Assembly: GCA_032622095.1 (NCBI GenBank)
Contig: CP136061.1
Location: forward strand, 194,562,369-194,626,368
DNA: 64,000 nucleotides
DNA from: Siphonodentalium dalli
Taxonomy: Eukaryota > Mollusca > Scaphopoda > Gadilida > Siphonodentaliidae
Direction of reading: 5' to 3'
Shown: positions 1-10,830 of the stretch, in pieces
Position numbering within the stretch: position 1 is the first letter of the stretch
Layout of the letters: each line of letters begins with the position of its first letter
Translations under genes and position numbers: made by a program
Notes under the pieces: generated by a model
What the model saw: only the letters and a program-made list of their open reading frames with translations
What the model was told of the DNA's origin: nothing
Database searches by the model: none

Positions 1-363
1 TTGGATGTAGTACATCATTTAAAAATGGAAAATATATATTGCTTGAATATAAAAAGGTTCAAAACTATTTTCTAAAGTATGTAGCAGAAGGTTCAACAGT
101 TGGCTTAAGACTCCCTTATAATTTCGTTTGATACCAAACAAAAGTGTTCATCTAAAAAGAAAAGTTCTTTGAAAGCAAGGACCTGTATGTTTATTATTAA
201 GTAGTTTTTATTCAGCTTGTATCAATGCATGTGCCATAAACCTCGTAGAACTTAGATTTATATTTATATGTAAGTTGTGTATAAGTGTATAGATACTACG
301 CATCACCTTCATCAATAAATATCACAATCAATTCATTCTCTTCATTTTCTATTATTGACTGAG

Positions 364-632
364 CATTCACTGATCATCATCAGAGATAATCTGGAGCTAT
401 GTTTGGTGGAAAATGGTGAATATTCTCAGCAAATATTGGCAGATAAATACAACAGAATATTTTCACATACCGGTATATATGCACTCATGTTGTGGTACAT
501 AAATGCAGGTTGTTGGCCAGTTGAAATTACTCCATGTGAAGTCATACACAACCATCAACGTTTCTCCATATTATATGGAAGAAACTGTCAACCTGTGATT
601 GAAATGCACAGTATGTTGGCGGCTGAATATTT
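364..632 (+). CDS. Orphan internal coding exon, unknown gene
   Basis: An open frame runs through this segment. It is preceded by a pyrimidine-rich tract ending in AG (ttcattttctattattgactgag) and followed by a good donor (TATTT|gtaaga at 633). That is the look of an internal exon rather than a one-exon gene: no suitable ATG starts the frame, and it opens only shortly upstream. The peptide of about 90 residues looks like a real globular protein, with varied composition and aromatic- and Cys-rich stretches such as IYALMLWYINAGCWPVEI and EVIHNHQRFSILYGRN. I do not recognise the family. No partner exon was found in the next 20 kb, so the rest of the gene probably lies upstream of the window. It could also be an exapted or pseudogene fragment. 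Confidence 0.5.
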
Positions 633-3400
633 GTAAGATCAACATCCATATTCCATTCAAGGTTTGATTTTATGCTTTTTATATATTTTCAACAGGAGAA
701 ACTTCTTAATCATTAACGTTAAAGCCGCAAATAGTGGTTATTTATAAACACCTCAAAACAAGAAAGTTCCCCCTGATATTTTTGAGAATATCTTCAGACA
801 TGGCAATCAGAATGTGAAAACACTTAGGGAAGATATATGTGACTAACATATCTTCTAACTTGATATGGTGAGTGGCTACATGCTTGAATGAACAGCACTT
901 CAATGTGAAGAGTCGACTTTCCAAAAATCACTGGGTTCACTAAGAGGGAACGTATCCATGTATGCTGGACATTTGTTCAAATATCTGAATTCTTCGTAAT
1001 GACAGGTGGACCTCGCCTTGATGACTTGGCACCAAAGGAAGCGCGAAGTATGAAAGAGAGTGAATAATGACCATAAATAATATGACATTCCTCATCTACT
1101 GCAAGAGGAATTTGCAGCCTCATGGCAGTATTGAATCAGTGTCGACCCATCATATTTAGGGCACGTTGCCTCCAAATCTTGTCGTGGCATGTGGATGCAT
1201 GCAGAGCTAAACTGTTCTTCAAATGAGTCTTCAATAGAATTTTCTACCCTCCCAATGGTTTTGTGACTACCTCCGACCAACAGTGCTCATTCAAGCATGA
1301 AAGGACTCAGCGGGTCGACATTAGCTCACATCATCAGTCATAAAATACTGAATATACTTGTAAATATTTCCGAAAAATAGGCCTCAGGATTCTTGAGATA
1401 CACCGTAATGTGTCAGGGGGGACTTACTTACTTTTAAGGTGTTTATATATATTATATTATATATTTTATACAATGGAAACAGTAAGCTCCAAAAATGTCG
1501 TTCAGTCAAAAAACATTTCTGTTTTATTGTTGATACATTGAAGTTTGGTTTGAGTGAATCTGAACTGAGTATGTCACATTGTGTCAACAACACAAGTGTT
1601 ATATCTTGGTGTAGTATCAGTTTTTGTTCCATTCCATTTGAGCTTTCTAAAATGGAACACCAATTTACACAAGAAGATTGAGAGGTATTTGCTGTCAACA
1701 GCCATCTTAGTCAGAGTCTGACTGCCAGACAATATCTCTGATGGTGATCGAAGGGATCTTAACTCTATTTCTTTAATACATACCTGTTCATGTAAATTAT
1801 TTTAAAGTCTGCATTTTGATGTAACATAAATATTTAGATTGAAACACGTCAAAGCTCAATTCATCCATCTATTAACTTTCTTTGTGCATTTGAAGCTGCT
1901 TGTTGCGTATAAGCAAACAACTTACTTCGTCGTAACATCGTCAATTGTTTTTTACTTATTTCTTGTTCATACAGGCCTCAGTTTAACTGGTAACATGACG
2001 TGAGTTTCCTTTCATCAACAAATATCTCCATATCTTTTGCTCATAGAGGGAAAAGTTCATGAAAGTTCTGTCATGGCTCTAGAGTAAATCACAAAAGTTA
2101 AGGATTGTATATCTATTATCATTTGTTGAGTGATATGATGAGGCAATTGTCAACTCAAAACACAATGGATATTTGCATTTTCATAGCAGTAAGTAATCTT
2201 CTTTTCTAATCTGGGATTGATATTGATAAAAATAACAAATATACAGTAGAAACTATGAAAAATTTGAGGGCACCAATCGCCAATAATAAACCAGCTTAGT
2301 TAGCTTGGGAAATGTCCTTTGTTCATTTCATTATCAAAATGATTCATGCAAGTAAAAGGATTGGAATCCTATGTTTTCTGCTCATGTATGTCAAAACGCC
2401 TCAAAAATTAACAATAGCCAATTCTAATCGGGAATTTTCTAACCGATTTGGAGAATGCATCAGATTATGAAAGTGTTAAACTCTTCTGTTGGTTTATGCT
2501 GAGGCCTGGATTCACATAGATAATACATCCACAGAATGTAGTGATCTTCATTTGTGTTGCCGATGGAAGTAAGTACATAGTTGGATATACATGGTGCAAT
2601 CCTTTTCTATCATGATTAAATACTTCAGTTTAGGCCAGTATCTTAATTTCTGCATGTTACCTTCATGCCACAGAAAAGATATCTTATTTATTCATCATAT
2701 CCCACTAATAAATTTAATCAGGATTTCTACTGTTGTACACTATAGGATTTATAATGTTATTCATTCACTCTATCTCACTGTTAAAATTGATCATAACTTG
2801 TACTGCTGACTTCTATAAAGAGTGGTATGCCATGGGAGACCACAATATGTGGGTTATGCGAATTTATGGCGGTAAAAGCGTTTTTTGCTGTTGTTTTGAC
2901 TGTTGACACACTAACATGGAAAATAAAGACATTGGTTCTTACTGGAAGTGGAACATTATGAAATGCAACCATTTTGCCTTAATAACACATTACTTGCTTT
3001 CTCAAAATCTGTTAAGATTGCTTAGTTTTTGTGATGATCAAATGTCATAGAGCTCAAATACAGTTTCTTTTACATTTTAAGAACAATTTCATTTTATTCT
3101 TTGGAACTAATTTACACCTACACCTTATTGCATTTCAATCATTGTTGACATTAAAATTTACCATAGTTTACAGCTGCATATCATGCTTCTATTTGTTCCT
3201 ATAGCTTTGTTTTATATGTACATGTATGTATATATAGTGTAATTTTATGAGAAATGTTGATGTTTCATACATGTAGTTTCTCATCGTGATTTTTTTTTTC
3301 ATTTTTATAAAATAAAATGTACAGATCCTATAAGGTTTTTGTTTTCCTTATTCCAACGTTCTTGTTCAGCAAAGCTCTCTTATTAGCGGCTTTGCTGTAG
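633..3400. other. Unannotated AT-rich intergenic or intronic sequence
   Basis: No convincing gene was found. One short patch (about 754-845, + strand) reads KVPPDIFENIFRHGNQNV before a stop and has a coding-like composition. It has no start or clear splice sites and may be a decayed exon or transposon fragment. The remaining frames are short and interrupted. No clear terminal repeats were seen. Confidence 0.4.
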
Positions 3401-3417
3401 TAGTAGATTTGTGACGA

Positions 3418-3665
3418 TAGTGGTTTTTAGCTCACCTGAGACGAAGTCTGGTGGAGCTATAGTCATCACTCCTCGTCCGTCCATCTGTCCACCATCCGTC
3501 AACAATTCTTTGAACATCTCCTCCAGATCCATAGGAACGAATGGGTTAATAATTAGTGTGGATGTTCCCCAGGTGACTGGTATTCATATTTGTTCAAATG
3601 AGGTCACTGGGTCTAATAGTTGCGAAGTCAGGGCCATAACTCTTTCCCTCCATAGTAATTCTTAA
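3418..3665. repeat. Dispersed repeat, 'agctcacctgag' type
   Basis: The segment begins with ttagctcacctgagacgaag and continues with a gtccgtccatctgtccaccatcc tract and a 'gttccccaggtgactgg' segment. This start followed by short gtcc repeats is a pattern I associate with abundant bivalve dispersed repeats. It is not protein coding. The boundaries are approximate and no target duplication was identified. Confidence 0.5.
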
Positions 3666-3810
3666 AACAACTTCTCTTCAAGAACCATTGGGCCTAATTA
3701 GCTTATATTTGGTATGGAGGGTATGGGTTACTGTGGTTCAGATTTGGGACAGACTTTGTAGATTTAATACTCTGCCCTCTTGAAAATTAATTGAAGTAAC
3801 AATGTGTATG

Positions 3811-4064
3811 CAAGCCTTGAAATTGGGTGTCTGTCATTTGCAGAATGAGGTCCCCAGAGGGTGAATTTAGTGATGCTACCCCACATAGCGGGCTAGCATC
3901 ACCAAATTCACCCTCTGGGGACCTCATTCTGCTGAGGTGTAAGCAGAATGAGGTCCCCAGAGGGTGAATTTGGTGATGCTAGTTCGCTATGTGGGGTAGT
4001 ATCACTAAATTCACCCTCTGGGGACCTCATTCTGCAAATGACAGACACCCTATTTCAAGGCTTG
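3811..4064. mobile_element. Fold-back MITE with palindromes nested in a palindrome
   Basis: The whole segment is an inverted repeat, from caagccttgaaattgggtg to its complement ending caaggcttg. Each arm is itself a hairpin built from gcagaatgaggtccccag ... ctggggacctcattctgc around a short loop. The result is four copies of one roughly 40-bp module in alternating orientation, with the central loop gaggtgta. Longer relatives with extra internal sequence lie at 54577-54970 and 60779-61218, and a broken one at 56077-56185. It is probably a non-autonomous DNA transposon mobilised in trans. No coding capacity or clear target duplication was seen. Confidence 0.8.
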
Positions 4065-4161
4065 TGTGTATGTATGTCAATGTGAACACTTTAATTTCTA
4101 AGCTGAGTGTATAGTTCTAACTACTTATTTTGAAGTAAATTTTACAAGTACTGACTTGTAG

Positions 4162-4915
4162 CAGGCTTGTCAACCGGTACCAGTACCGGTACTGGCGGTA
4201 CTTGGCCGTTTCAACGGTACCGGTTCTGATACTCAGTACCGACGGTTCTCGGTACTCGCCAAAAACATTAAATAGATCGATTAAAATTGAAGGAACTTTG
4301 CTCTTTTAAGTGTGCCGCAACTGCCGCTTGTATTATGGTATGCTACTATGTGCCAACGGATCAAGCACGCGGTGGCGGATGCCGATTCTTGAAGCTGTTA
4401 TCATTTTATTCAACAATGTATATATGTGCCATTTACTCAATATGTGTTACATTATAACTTACAGTTGGGGATTGCAGCCATGCAGGTACATAAAATTTAT
4501 TTCTGTTTAAATTGTCACATATACCCATCTTTCCGATGTATGTATTTGAGCGTCTGAAGCCCTAAACATAAAGGTTCTAACACCTATCAGGCTGCCTAAA
4601 TTATGGCACATTTTAGGTGATTGTTGTGGGTGATAAATCCGACTATACTAATGCATGTATGTCACACATGTATGTGTGGCTGCTGTGGCATACGTGCATT
4701 AGGATACATGGTTGTATTTGTCATCCACAACAATCACCAAAAACTGGCACAAAGTGCCATACATTACCAGTAATTACCACATTAGAATATACTCTTTTAA
4801 ATGTGTGATATGTAGTGGAATAAACTATACAACACCAGTACTGGTACCGCGGTTCCAACGCAGTACCGGTACCGGTACCGACTACCTTGGTACAGGCAGT
4901 ACTTTGACAAGTCTG
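4162..4915. mobile_element. Non-autonomous hAT-type element, TSD ACTTGTAG
   Basis: The termini are CAGGCTTGTCAA and TTGACAAGTCTG, which are inverted. They are flanked by a perfect 8-bp direct duplication ACTTGTAG (4154-4161 and 4916-4923), the hallmark size for hAT insertions. Subterminal sequence is rich in GGTACCGGTACC-type repeats in both arms. The 754-bp interior has no transposase. The sequence at 62845 starts with a related terminus (CAGGGTTGTCAATAGGTACT) and is followed by hAT transposase remains, so that family may have supplied the transposase. Confidence 0.9.
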
Positions 4916-4990
4916 ACTTGTAGTCTTCAGAGTCTCAGTCTTTACAGTCAGGTGGGTGACCCCACAGTCATTGATTGTCTTGTTACAATA
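4916..4990. repeat. Dispersed repeat unit 'cagtctttacagtcaggtg'
   Basis: This unit reads acttgtagtcttcagag, tctcagtctttacagtcagg, then cagtcattgattgtcttg. Related copies lie at about 38085-38148 and 38447-38508 in MCM2 intron 5. Each copy contains a small palindrome of the type acagtca-t-tgactgt. The hAT element at 4162 is inserted in this copy. Its function and full extent are unknown. Confidence 0.55.
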
Positions 4991-5205
4991 AAAAATTGGT
5001 CATGGTCAATCTATAGTTACTTGTGCCAGTCTCCTGAAGGCAAGCAATGATTTCAGTTTGTTTGGATCTTTGGGCTCTAGATTAGATTTTATTTTTGATA
5101 GCATTCATATACATGTTGACAGTGCACTGTTACAGAAAAATAGTATAATATGTGTATATAAATTGTGTGTACAACATAAGTAAAATCGGTATATATATTA
5201 AATAC

Positions 5206-7953
5206 TAGGGGATTGCCCGTCAAAATGACGGGTATATAAATGTTCTTCGTTACTTTCTGGTCTCCATGGCCATGAACACATCATTCCTATATTAGCAATG
5301 GATTGGTCATACTTCTCTTTCACCGGAGGCGCGTGGGAACACTTTATTGAACTAAAACTGTATTTTTTTACCCCCACATATGTGCATGCACATTTGGAAC
5401 GCAAATAAATCAACATGTTATTTTATTACTGTATTTACTTACTGATATAGACTCCATTTGGGAGCGTTTATTCAGTGGCGGAGAGGCCTACGGCCCCGTT
5501 TGTGCGCTATATATGAGCCTATGGCTCGGGAACACTTTTTTCACAGAAAAAACTGTAGTTTCTACTACCACCCACTGTATGCAATCGCATATGGAATATG
5601 GCAAGCCAAACCGCTATTTAATATTAATTTTACTTAAGTAAAATAAAATTACACTTTATTTTACTTAAGTGAAATAAAATGTCATTTTATTTCACTTAAG
5701 TGAAATAACGGTCATTTTTTATTTTACTTAAGTAAAAAAGAATTTTACTTAAGTAAAATTAACCATGTTTTAACTTAAGTAGAATTCTTTTTTACTTAAG
5801 TAAAATAAAAAATGACCTTTATTTTACTTAAGTAAAAAAGAATTCTACTTAAGTAAAATAATGTGTTAATTTTACTTAAGTAAAATAAATGACATCTATC
5901 GATGACCGGTAGATGGCGTTTATTTCACTTAAGTGAAATAAAGCGCCCACTATGGGAGTCATCTTGCAAACTAATAATTGCTCCCTTGGCACGTGCGCCG
6001 GGAGTGCTGTTCATGTTCGTGAGAAAGTTATCTCCCGTTGTGTATTATGAGTGTATTTGAGCAACCCAGGCTACAGTCGTAGCCGGCTAGGCATGCGCAG
6101 TAGAAAGCTACAGAAAGCTGCAGCCGGCCACAGCTGGTGGTCACTAACTATTGTACCACAACTCCGAACTTGGAATGTCGTCATAATGTTGGCATTATGT
6201 TGCTATATCAATTCACCAATGGTCTCGCTCGCTGCAGCAAGCACATTTGAAGCAATTAACACTCGTACAAGTCCATGCCTCCATAAATCTGATAATTAAA
6301 AGAGTATGTGATTATATCTTGTTCTCAGCACAATAAGCATCAAACACAAACGCATCACACATTTTAGCAGTTTTCTCTGATTATTGCGGTACTTGCAGTG
6401 GGTGTGGAATGTTCTCAATTTTATTGCATGAGGTTGGTGCTAATCTCATTCTGTCATCTATATATCATAAAACACTGCTGTCCTTATAACAAGGTCACAT
6501 GTGGTTTGGTGGGATTTGAAGTTGGTCTCTAAACTGATTGGGGGGAAATCATTAATAACTCTTAACACCCGGTTGCACTTTATTTTACTTAAGTAAAATA
6601 AATGACATCTATCGATGACCGGTAGATGGCGTTTATTTCACTTAAGTGAAATAAACCCAAATGTTCATTTATTTTACTTAAGTAAAAAAGAATTTTACTT
6701 AAGTTAAATAAAAACTGTGTTTTATTTCACTTAAGTAAAATTCTTTTTTACTTAAGTAAAATAAAAAAAGGGCGTAACATAATGGTAATTTTATTTCACT
6801 TAAGTAAAATTAGTGTGCGTTTTAATTTTACTTAAGTAAAATAAAATGTCATTTTATTTTACTTAAGTAAAATAAAGTGTAATTTAATTTTACTTAAGTA
6901 AAATAAAACCATGTAGATGGCGCTTTATTTCACTTAAGTAAAATAAAATGACACTTTATTTTACTTAAGTAAAATAAAATGTCATTTTATTTCACTTAAG
7001 TGAAATAAAGTGTCATTTTATTTTACTTAAGTAAAATTAATATTAAATAGCGGTTTGGCTTGCCATAATGGAATGCAACAAAATCAACTTATAGTTCTGT
7101 ATTACTATTATGTATAGCCCAGTATAAATGAAACAGAGCCTTTATTCAGCAACCGAGTGGACTGCAGCCCCTTTGTGCGCATCGCGCACATACATTATGA
7201 TATTTTGAAACAGTCTCCCTTCGGGAGCTTTTATTCAGCAGCGTATATAGGCCTAAGGTCACAGGCCCTTGCACTGCGGCCCATTTGCCCACTTCGCGCC
7301 CATTTTTAGATTATATAAAACATTATTTATCAATTTGCCGTCTTCCGTATATGTACTCCTTCGATTCCACACACAATGCACAACTTTCATAAGAAAGACA
7401 CAATCCATTACTTATATTAACACTGAAGTGGCATATTATAAGACCGTTTAGCACCAATTTCCAACGACGGTATAGAACGTTCTAGTATCGACTCTACACC
7501 CCATGCACTTTCACGACAAAAGCAACATGCATTAGGCCTACATACTTATAATATTCTCACTCAACCTGATCTGACAATTAATTTATAGCGCCCATTTTCA
7601 ACAACTCTTTGGTAGAGCGCATCGAAATTTCGTCAATACAATAGCAACGCAAGTGTGGGTTTGTGTACGACGTCATATGACGTCAATTCGACAAACGTCA
7701 TAAGAAATAGTGTCTACTTGGGTGCAAATACTGCATTTGCCATTTTGGGGACCATGTTAGATCTCAGGTTTGCTTTGACCAATCGGCGTGAAATTTTGTG
7801 AGCCACCTTTTACGACACAATATAGACTGTGGTCCAAATTTGAGCTACATTGCACGCATGGTTGAAAAGTTATAAGCGCGCCAACAGCGTGACCGAGTTA
7901 TACACAGATACACACACAGATACACACACAGACGACGGGTTTTATATATATAG
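5206..7953. repeat. Possible larger composite repeat around the CTTAAG element
   Basis: The left side starts actaggggattgcccgtc...gacgggtatataaa. The right side ends with cacacagatacacacacaga and then cgacgggttttatatatatagat. The sequences flanking the inner element on both sides carry related phrases (gggagcgtttattcag / gggagcttttattcagc; cccctttgtgcgc). I infer one dispersed repeat into which the CTTAAG element at 5599-7065 inserted. The outer limits are uncertain and no duplication was confirmed. Confidence 0.35.
5599..7065. mobile_element. TA-flanked element with 25 CTTAAG palindromes
   Basis: The terminal inverted repeats TGGCAAGCCAAACCGC... and its complement ...GCTTGCCA are each bordered by TA, as in mariner-like insertions. 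Inside are two arrays of roughly 20-bp palindromes centred on CTTAAG. Most read TTTTACTTAAGTAAAA, with TTTCACTTAAGTGAAA variants. I counted 11 in 5625-5945 and 14 in 6580-7040. Paired flanking changes keep each unit palindromic (ta/ta or ca/tg). The 600-bp spacer between the arrays shows no gene. Related elements lie at 13827-14244 and 19339-20553 with the same CTTAAG core but different arms. No transposase was seen. Confidence 0.75.
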
Positions 7954-8160
7954 ATGGCATCAACATACAAGAAAACCATAGTCAGACATGGTAACGCCAC
8001 CAAGATCGTATTATTAGCCATAAATATAAATAATAATACAATTATTCTATAAACTAGCTTTCAAATTTTATGCGGGAAATTTGCGTACTTCCATATTTCA
8101 AGTTTTCCCGTTTCTCGTGGCATACATTACTTTCATCAAACTGTCTTCTTTATTACACAA
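7066..8160. other. Repeat-like non-coding sequence
   Basis: This stretch holds phrases typical of dispersed invertebrate repeats (gggagcttttattcagcag; acacagatacacacacagat). No credible open frame, RNA gene or target duplication was seen. It probably belongs in part to the composite repeat that starts near 5206. Confidence 0.4.
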
Positions 8161-8189
8161 GCTGATAGGCCCGACTTCACCCGGGCTGT

Positions 8190-9600
8190 TTCCCATCTGC
8201 TTTCCGGTGAAAGGTGCGATTTGACCTTCAATTGACTATTTCGAAAGTCAAGGTCAGGTCAGGGTCATGATTTGTCCAGTCCAAAACACCCCCACCCGTA
8301 GAAAACTACCCATAGGTATCATATTTCGTCGAAATCCGTCCGTTTTACCCAACTTGAACTTTAATTAACAATTTTGAAGGTCAAGGTAAGGTCAGAGTCA
8401 TGATTTGACCCGTCCAAAACACCCCCCCCCCCGACAAAAGTACCCATAGGTATCAAATTTCGTCGAAATCTATCCGTTTTATCCGAGTTGACCTTTGATT
8501 GGCCATATTGAAGGTCAAGGTCAGGCCGAGGTCACGATTTGACCCGTTCAAAACTCTCCTCGGACTAGACCCCGAAGCCACGACAAATAGTTTTCATGGC
8601 TGGCTCAACCGCTTTTCGTGGCTGGTTAGCTAGCTAAGCCGGCTCAGTCACGACGTTCGTGGCTGACGAAATATGGCGGCTCAGCCGGCTGAGATGTTAT
8701 CATTCAGCGTATTTCCGTTTCCGAAATGTTCCTAATCCCCTGTTATCGGTTATAGATGCCGTTTTTTTAGCGTTTGTGGTGAACCCGTAGAATTCCAGAC
8801 CACACGTAATCTTTTGATGTTGGGCTTTTTCATTACGGCGAAATTCACGAAGGACTGGCATGGATATACTATGTAGTTTCCCATCTAATCGGTATAAGTA
8901 GTTACATTGGGACTTCTGTCAACTTCAGACTGCTATCATCACTGCCATCTTGCGATATATGCATGCATCATTGAATGATGAACCGGATAGTAATGATATA
9001 TACTATTTCAAACTATTTTCTATTCTTATGTGTATATATTGACAAATGCCAGTGATGTCTGAGACTGGGTGTTGTCGATATAAACAATTTATATTTTAAC
9101 CCTTTCAATACCGAATGGATGCGCCCATTCAGTTATATGAAAGCATGCATTGGGATAGTCTATTCCATATTAAGGGGCCAGGTGTTCTGATAATATAACA
9201 ACCATGCGAGTATGCCAATATTAGGCAATGCGGTTTAGTTCTTTGCGATTCACAGTACAGTTGTGCTTGACATATAAGCCCATGCACATGGCTCAGCCAT
9301 TTTACAATTCCGGCGGCGGAGATTTTTAAATGTGGCTGGCGTTAGAAATAATATGGCTGGCGGCGGCTTGTGGCCAATATGGCTGGCGGCGGCGGCGTAC
9401 GATGGCGGCTTCGGGCTCTACCTCGGACCAAAGTATCCCTAGGTATAAAATTTCGCCGAAATTTGTCCGTTTTACCCAAATTGACCTTGCATTGACAGTT
9501 TTAAAGGTCAAGGTCAGGTCGGGGTCACGATTTGACCCGTTCAAAACACTTCCCGGACACAAATACCCATAAGTATCAAATTACGTTGAAATCTATGGAA
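8190..9600. repeat. GGTCAAGGTCA tandem array, split by a hAT insertion
   Basis: A unit of roughly 140 bp recurs about three times before 8558 and continues after 9429. Each unit contains gaaggtcaaggtcagg, tcacgatttgacccgt, aaaacaccccc and catttcgtcgaaatc-like phrases. Unit copies have diverged by several substitutions and small indels. The array is non-coding. The interruption at 8566-9420 is a separate element with its own target duplication. Confidence 0.75.
8566..9420. mobile_element. Non-autonomous hAT-type element, TSD CCTCGGAC
   Basis: The termini TAGACCCCGAAGCC and GGCTTCGGGCTCTA are inverted repeats matching at 13 of 14 positions. They are flanked by a perfect 8-bp duplication CCTCGGAC (8558-8565 and 9421-9428). 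Subterminal regions are rich in ggctggc / gccggc motifs. The 855-bp body has no transposase. It sits inside the GGTCAAGGTCA tandem array and so postdates it. Confidence 0.88.
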
Positions 9601-10007
9601 AGCCGAGGAGGACATGTTGGTTGCTTATTGCTAGATATACGACGCGGTATTTTGAAGGTGTTTCAAACTAGGAGATAGAAGTATTCTGCCTTTCAAATGG
9701 TGATGAATTATAGTAGTTTATTCAAATTTTATGGCATAAATTGTTATTAAAACCGTATATACTATAAAAAATTAATGACTCGAAAATTAAGTGGGCCTTT
9801 AAACAAAGTCACAATTGCATTTAGGCTCATCTCATACTCGTCCATTCAGCGATATTCTACTGCGCAGTTTGTTATAGCCTCCAGTATTTATTGAGCGTTA
9901 TACCCCCAACTGTTATAATTCGCCTTTAGCAGGCGTACTCTTGCCTCAGATTATTGAGATATTAGGTCACACATAATCACATTAAATCGCATCGTAACAT
10001 AGCAATT

Positions 10008-10830
10008 GTGTGGGCTCCTTGGCGTGAATATGTAATGAGAAATAAGGTCATACGTAATGACATTAAACTCAAGAAAACCCTCGAAAACAAAACAAAATCA
10101 CATTTAATGTTTTACGTTATTTCCTTCATAAAAAGAATCTTCGTGATAATGAACCCTCTCGTTACTTTAGAATATAGAATTAACCTTAAAATAAAAAAAA
10201 TCTTTGGAACACAGAACCTTCGGAATAACGAACCTTCGGATTGGTGAACCTTCGGAATAGCGAACATTCAGAGAAATTTCGGAATAGTGGACCTTCGGGA
10301 TAGTGAACATTCGGAATAGAGACATGCCCTCCAATATTCATATTATATGCCCAGAGTTCAAAGGTATGGACCCATAAAATTCTAAACTTGGCCCTTAAAA
10401 TATTGAACTCCAAATTGGAGCACACACAGAACACCACTTAAGTCAACTGAACCTATGTCATGTCCCAATGCGGGAGGGTCCATATATACCACAACATTCA
10501 TAGTATATGCCAAGAATTCAAAGGTATGGGCCCACGTAATGACATAAAATCTCAAGAAAACCAGCGAAAACAAAACAAAATCACATTTAATGTTCTAAGT
10601 TAAGTTATTTCCTCCTGTATCTGTATCGGTGTGCGCGCATGATCAGTTCGGATGTGAGCGCACACTCCATATAAAGAATCTTTGTGAAAATGAACCCTCT
10701 CAAATTAGTCTCAATACTTTAAAATATAGAATTAACCTAAAAATAACAAAAACCTTCGGAATAGAGAACCTTCGGAATAGCGGACCTTCGGGATAGCAAA
10801 CCTTCATAATAGAAGCATGTCCCCACAATT
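10008..10830. repeat. Duplicated block with 'gaaccttcggaatag' microarrays
   Basis: A block of about 500 bp occurs twice in tandem, near 10060-10325 and 10548-10820. It shares aaaacaaaacaaaatcacat, atgaaccctctc and atatagaattaacct. Each copy ends in short tandem units of roughly 15 bp (gaaccttcggaatag, gaccttcgggatag): six to eight degenerate units at 10207-10320 and four at 10750-10810. A 'caaaggtatgg(g/a)cccac' phrase is also repeated. It is non-coding and of unknown class. Confidence 0.65.

Noticed and set aside
742-1300. Series of short minus-strand frames
   Set aside because: No splice or start context and no recognisable peptide. Only a short + strand patch at 754-845 looked mildly protein-like and is mentioned under the unannotated stretch.
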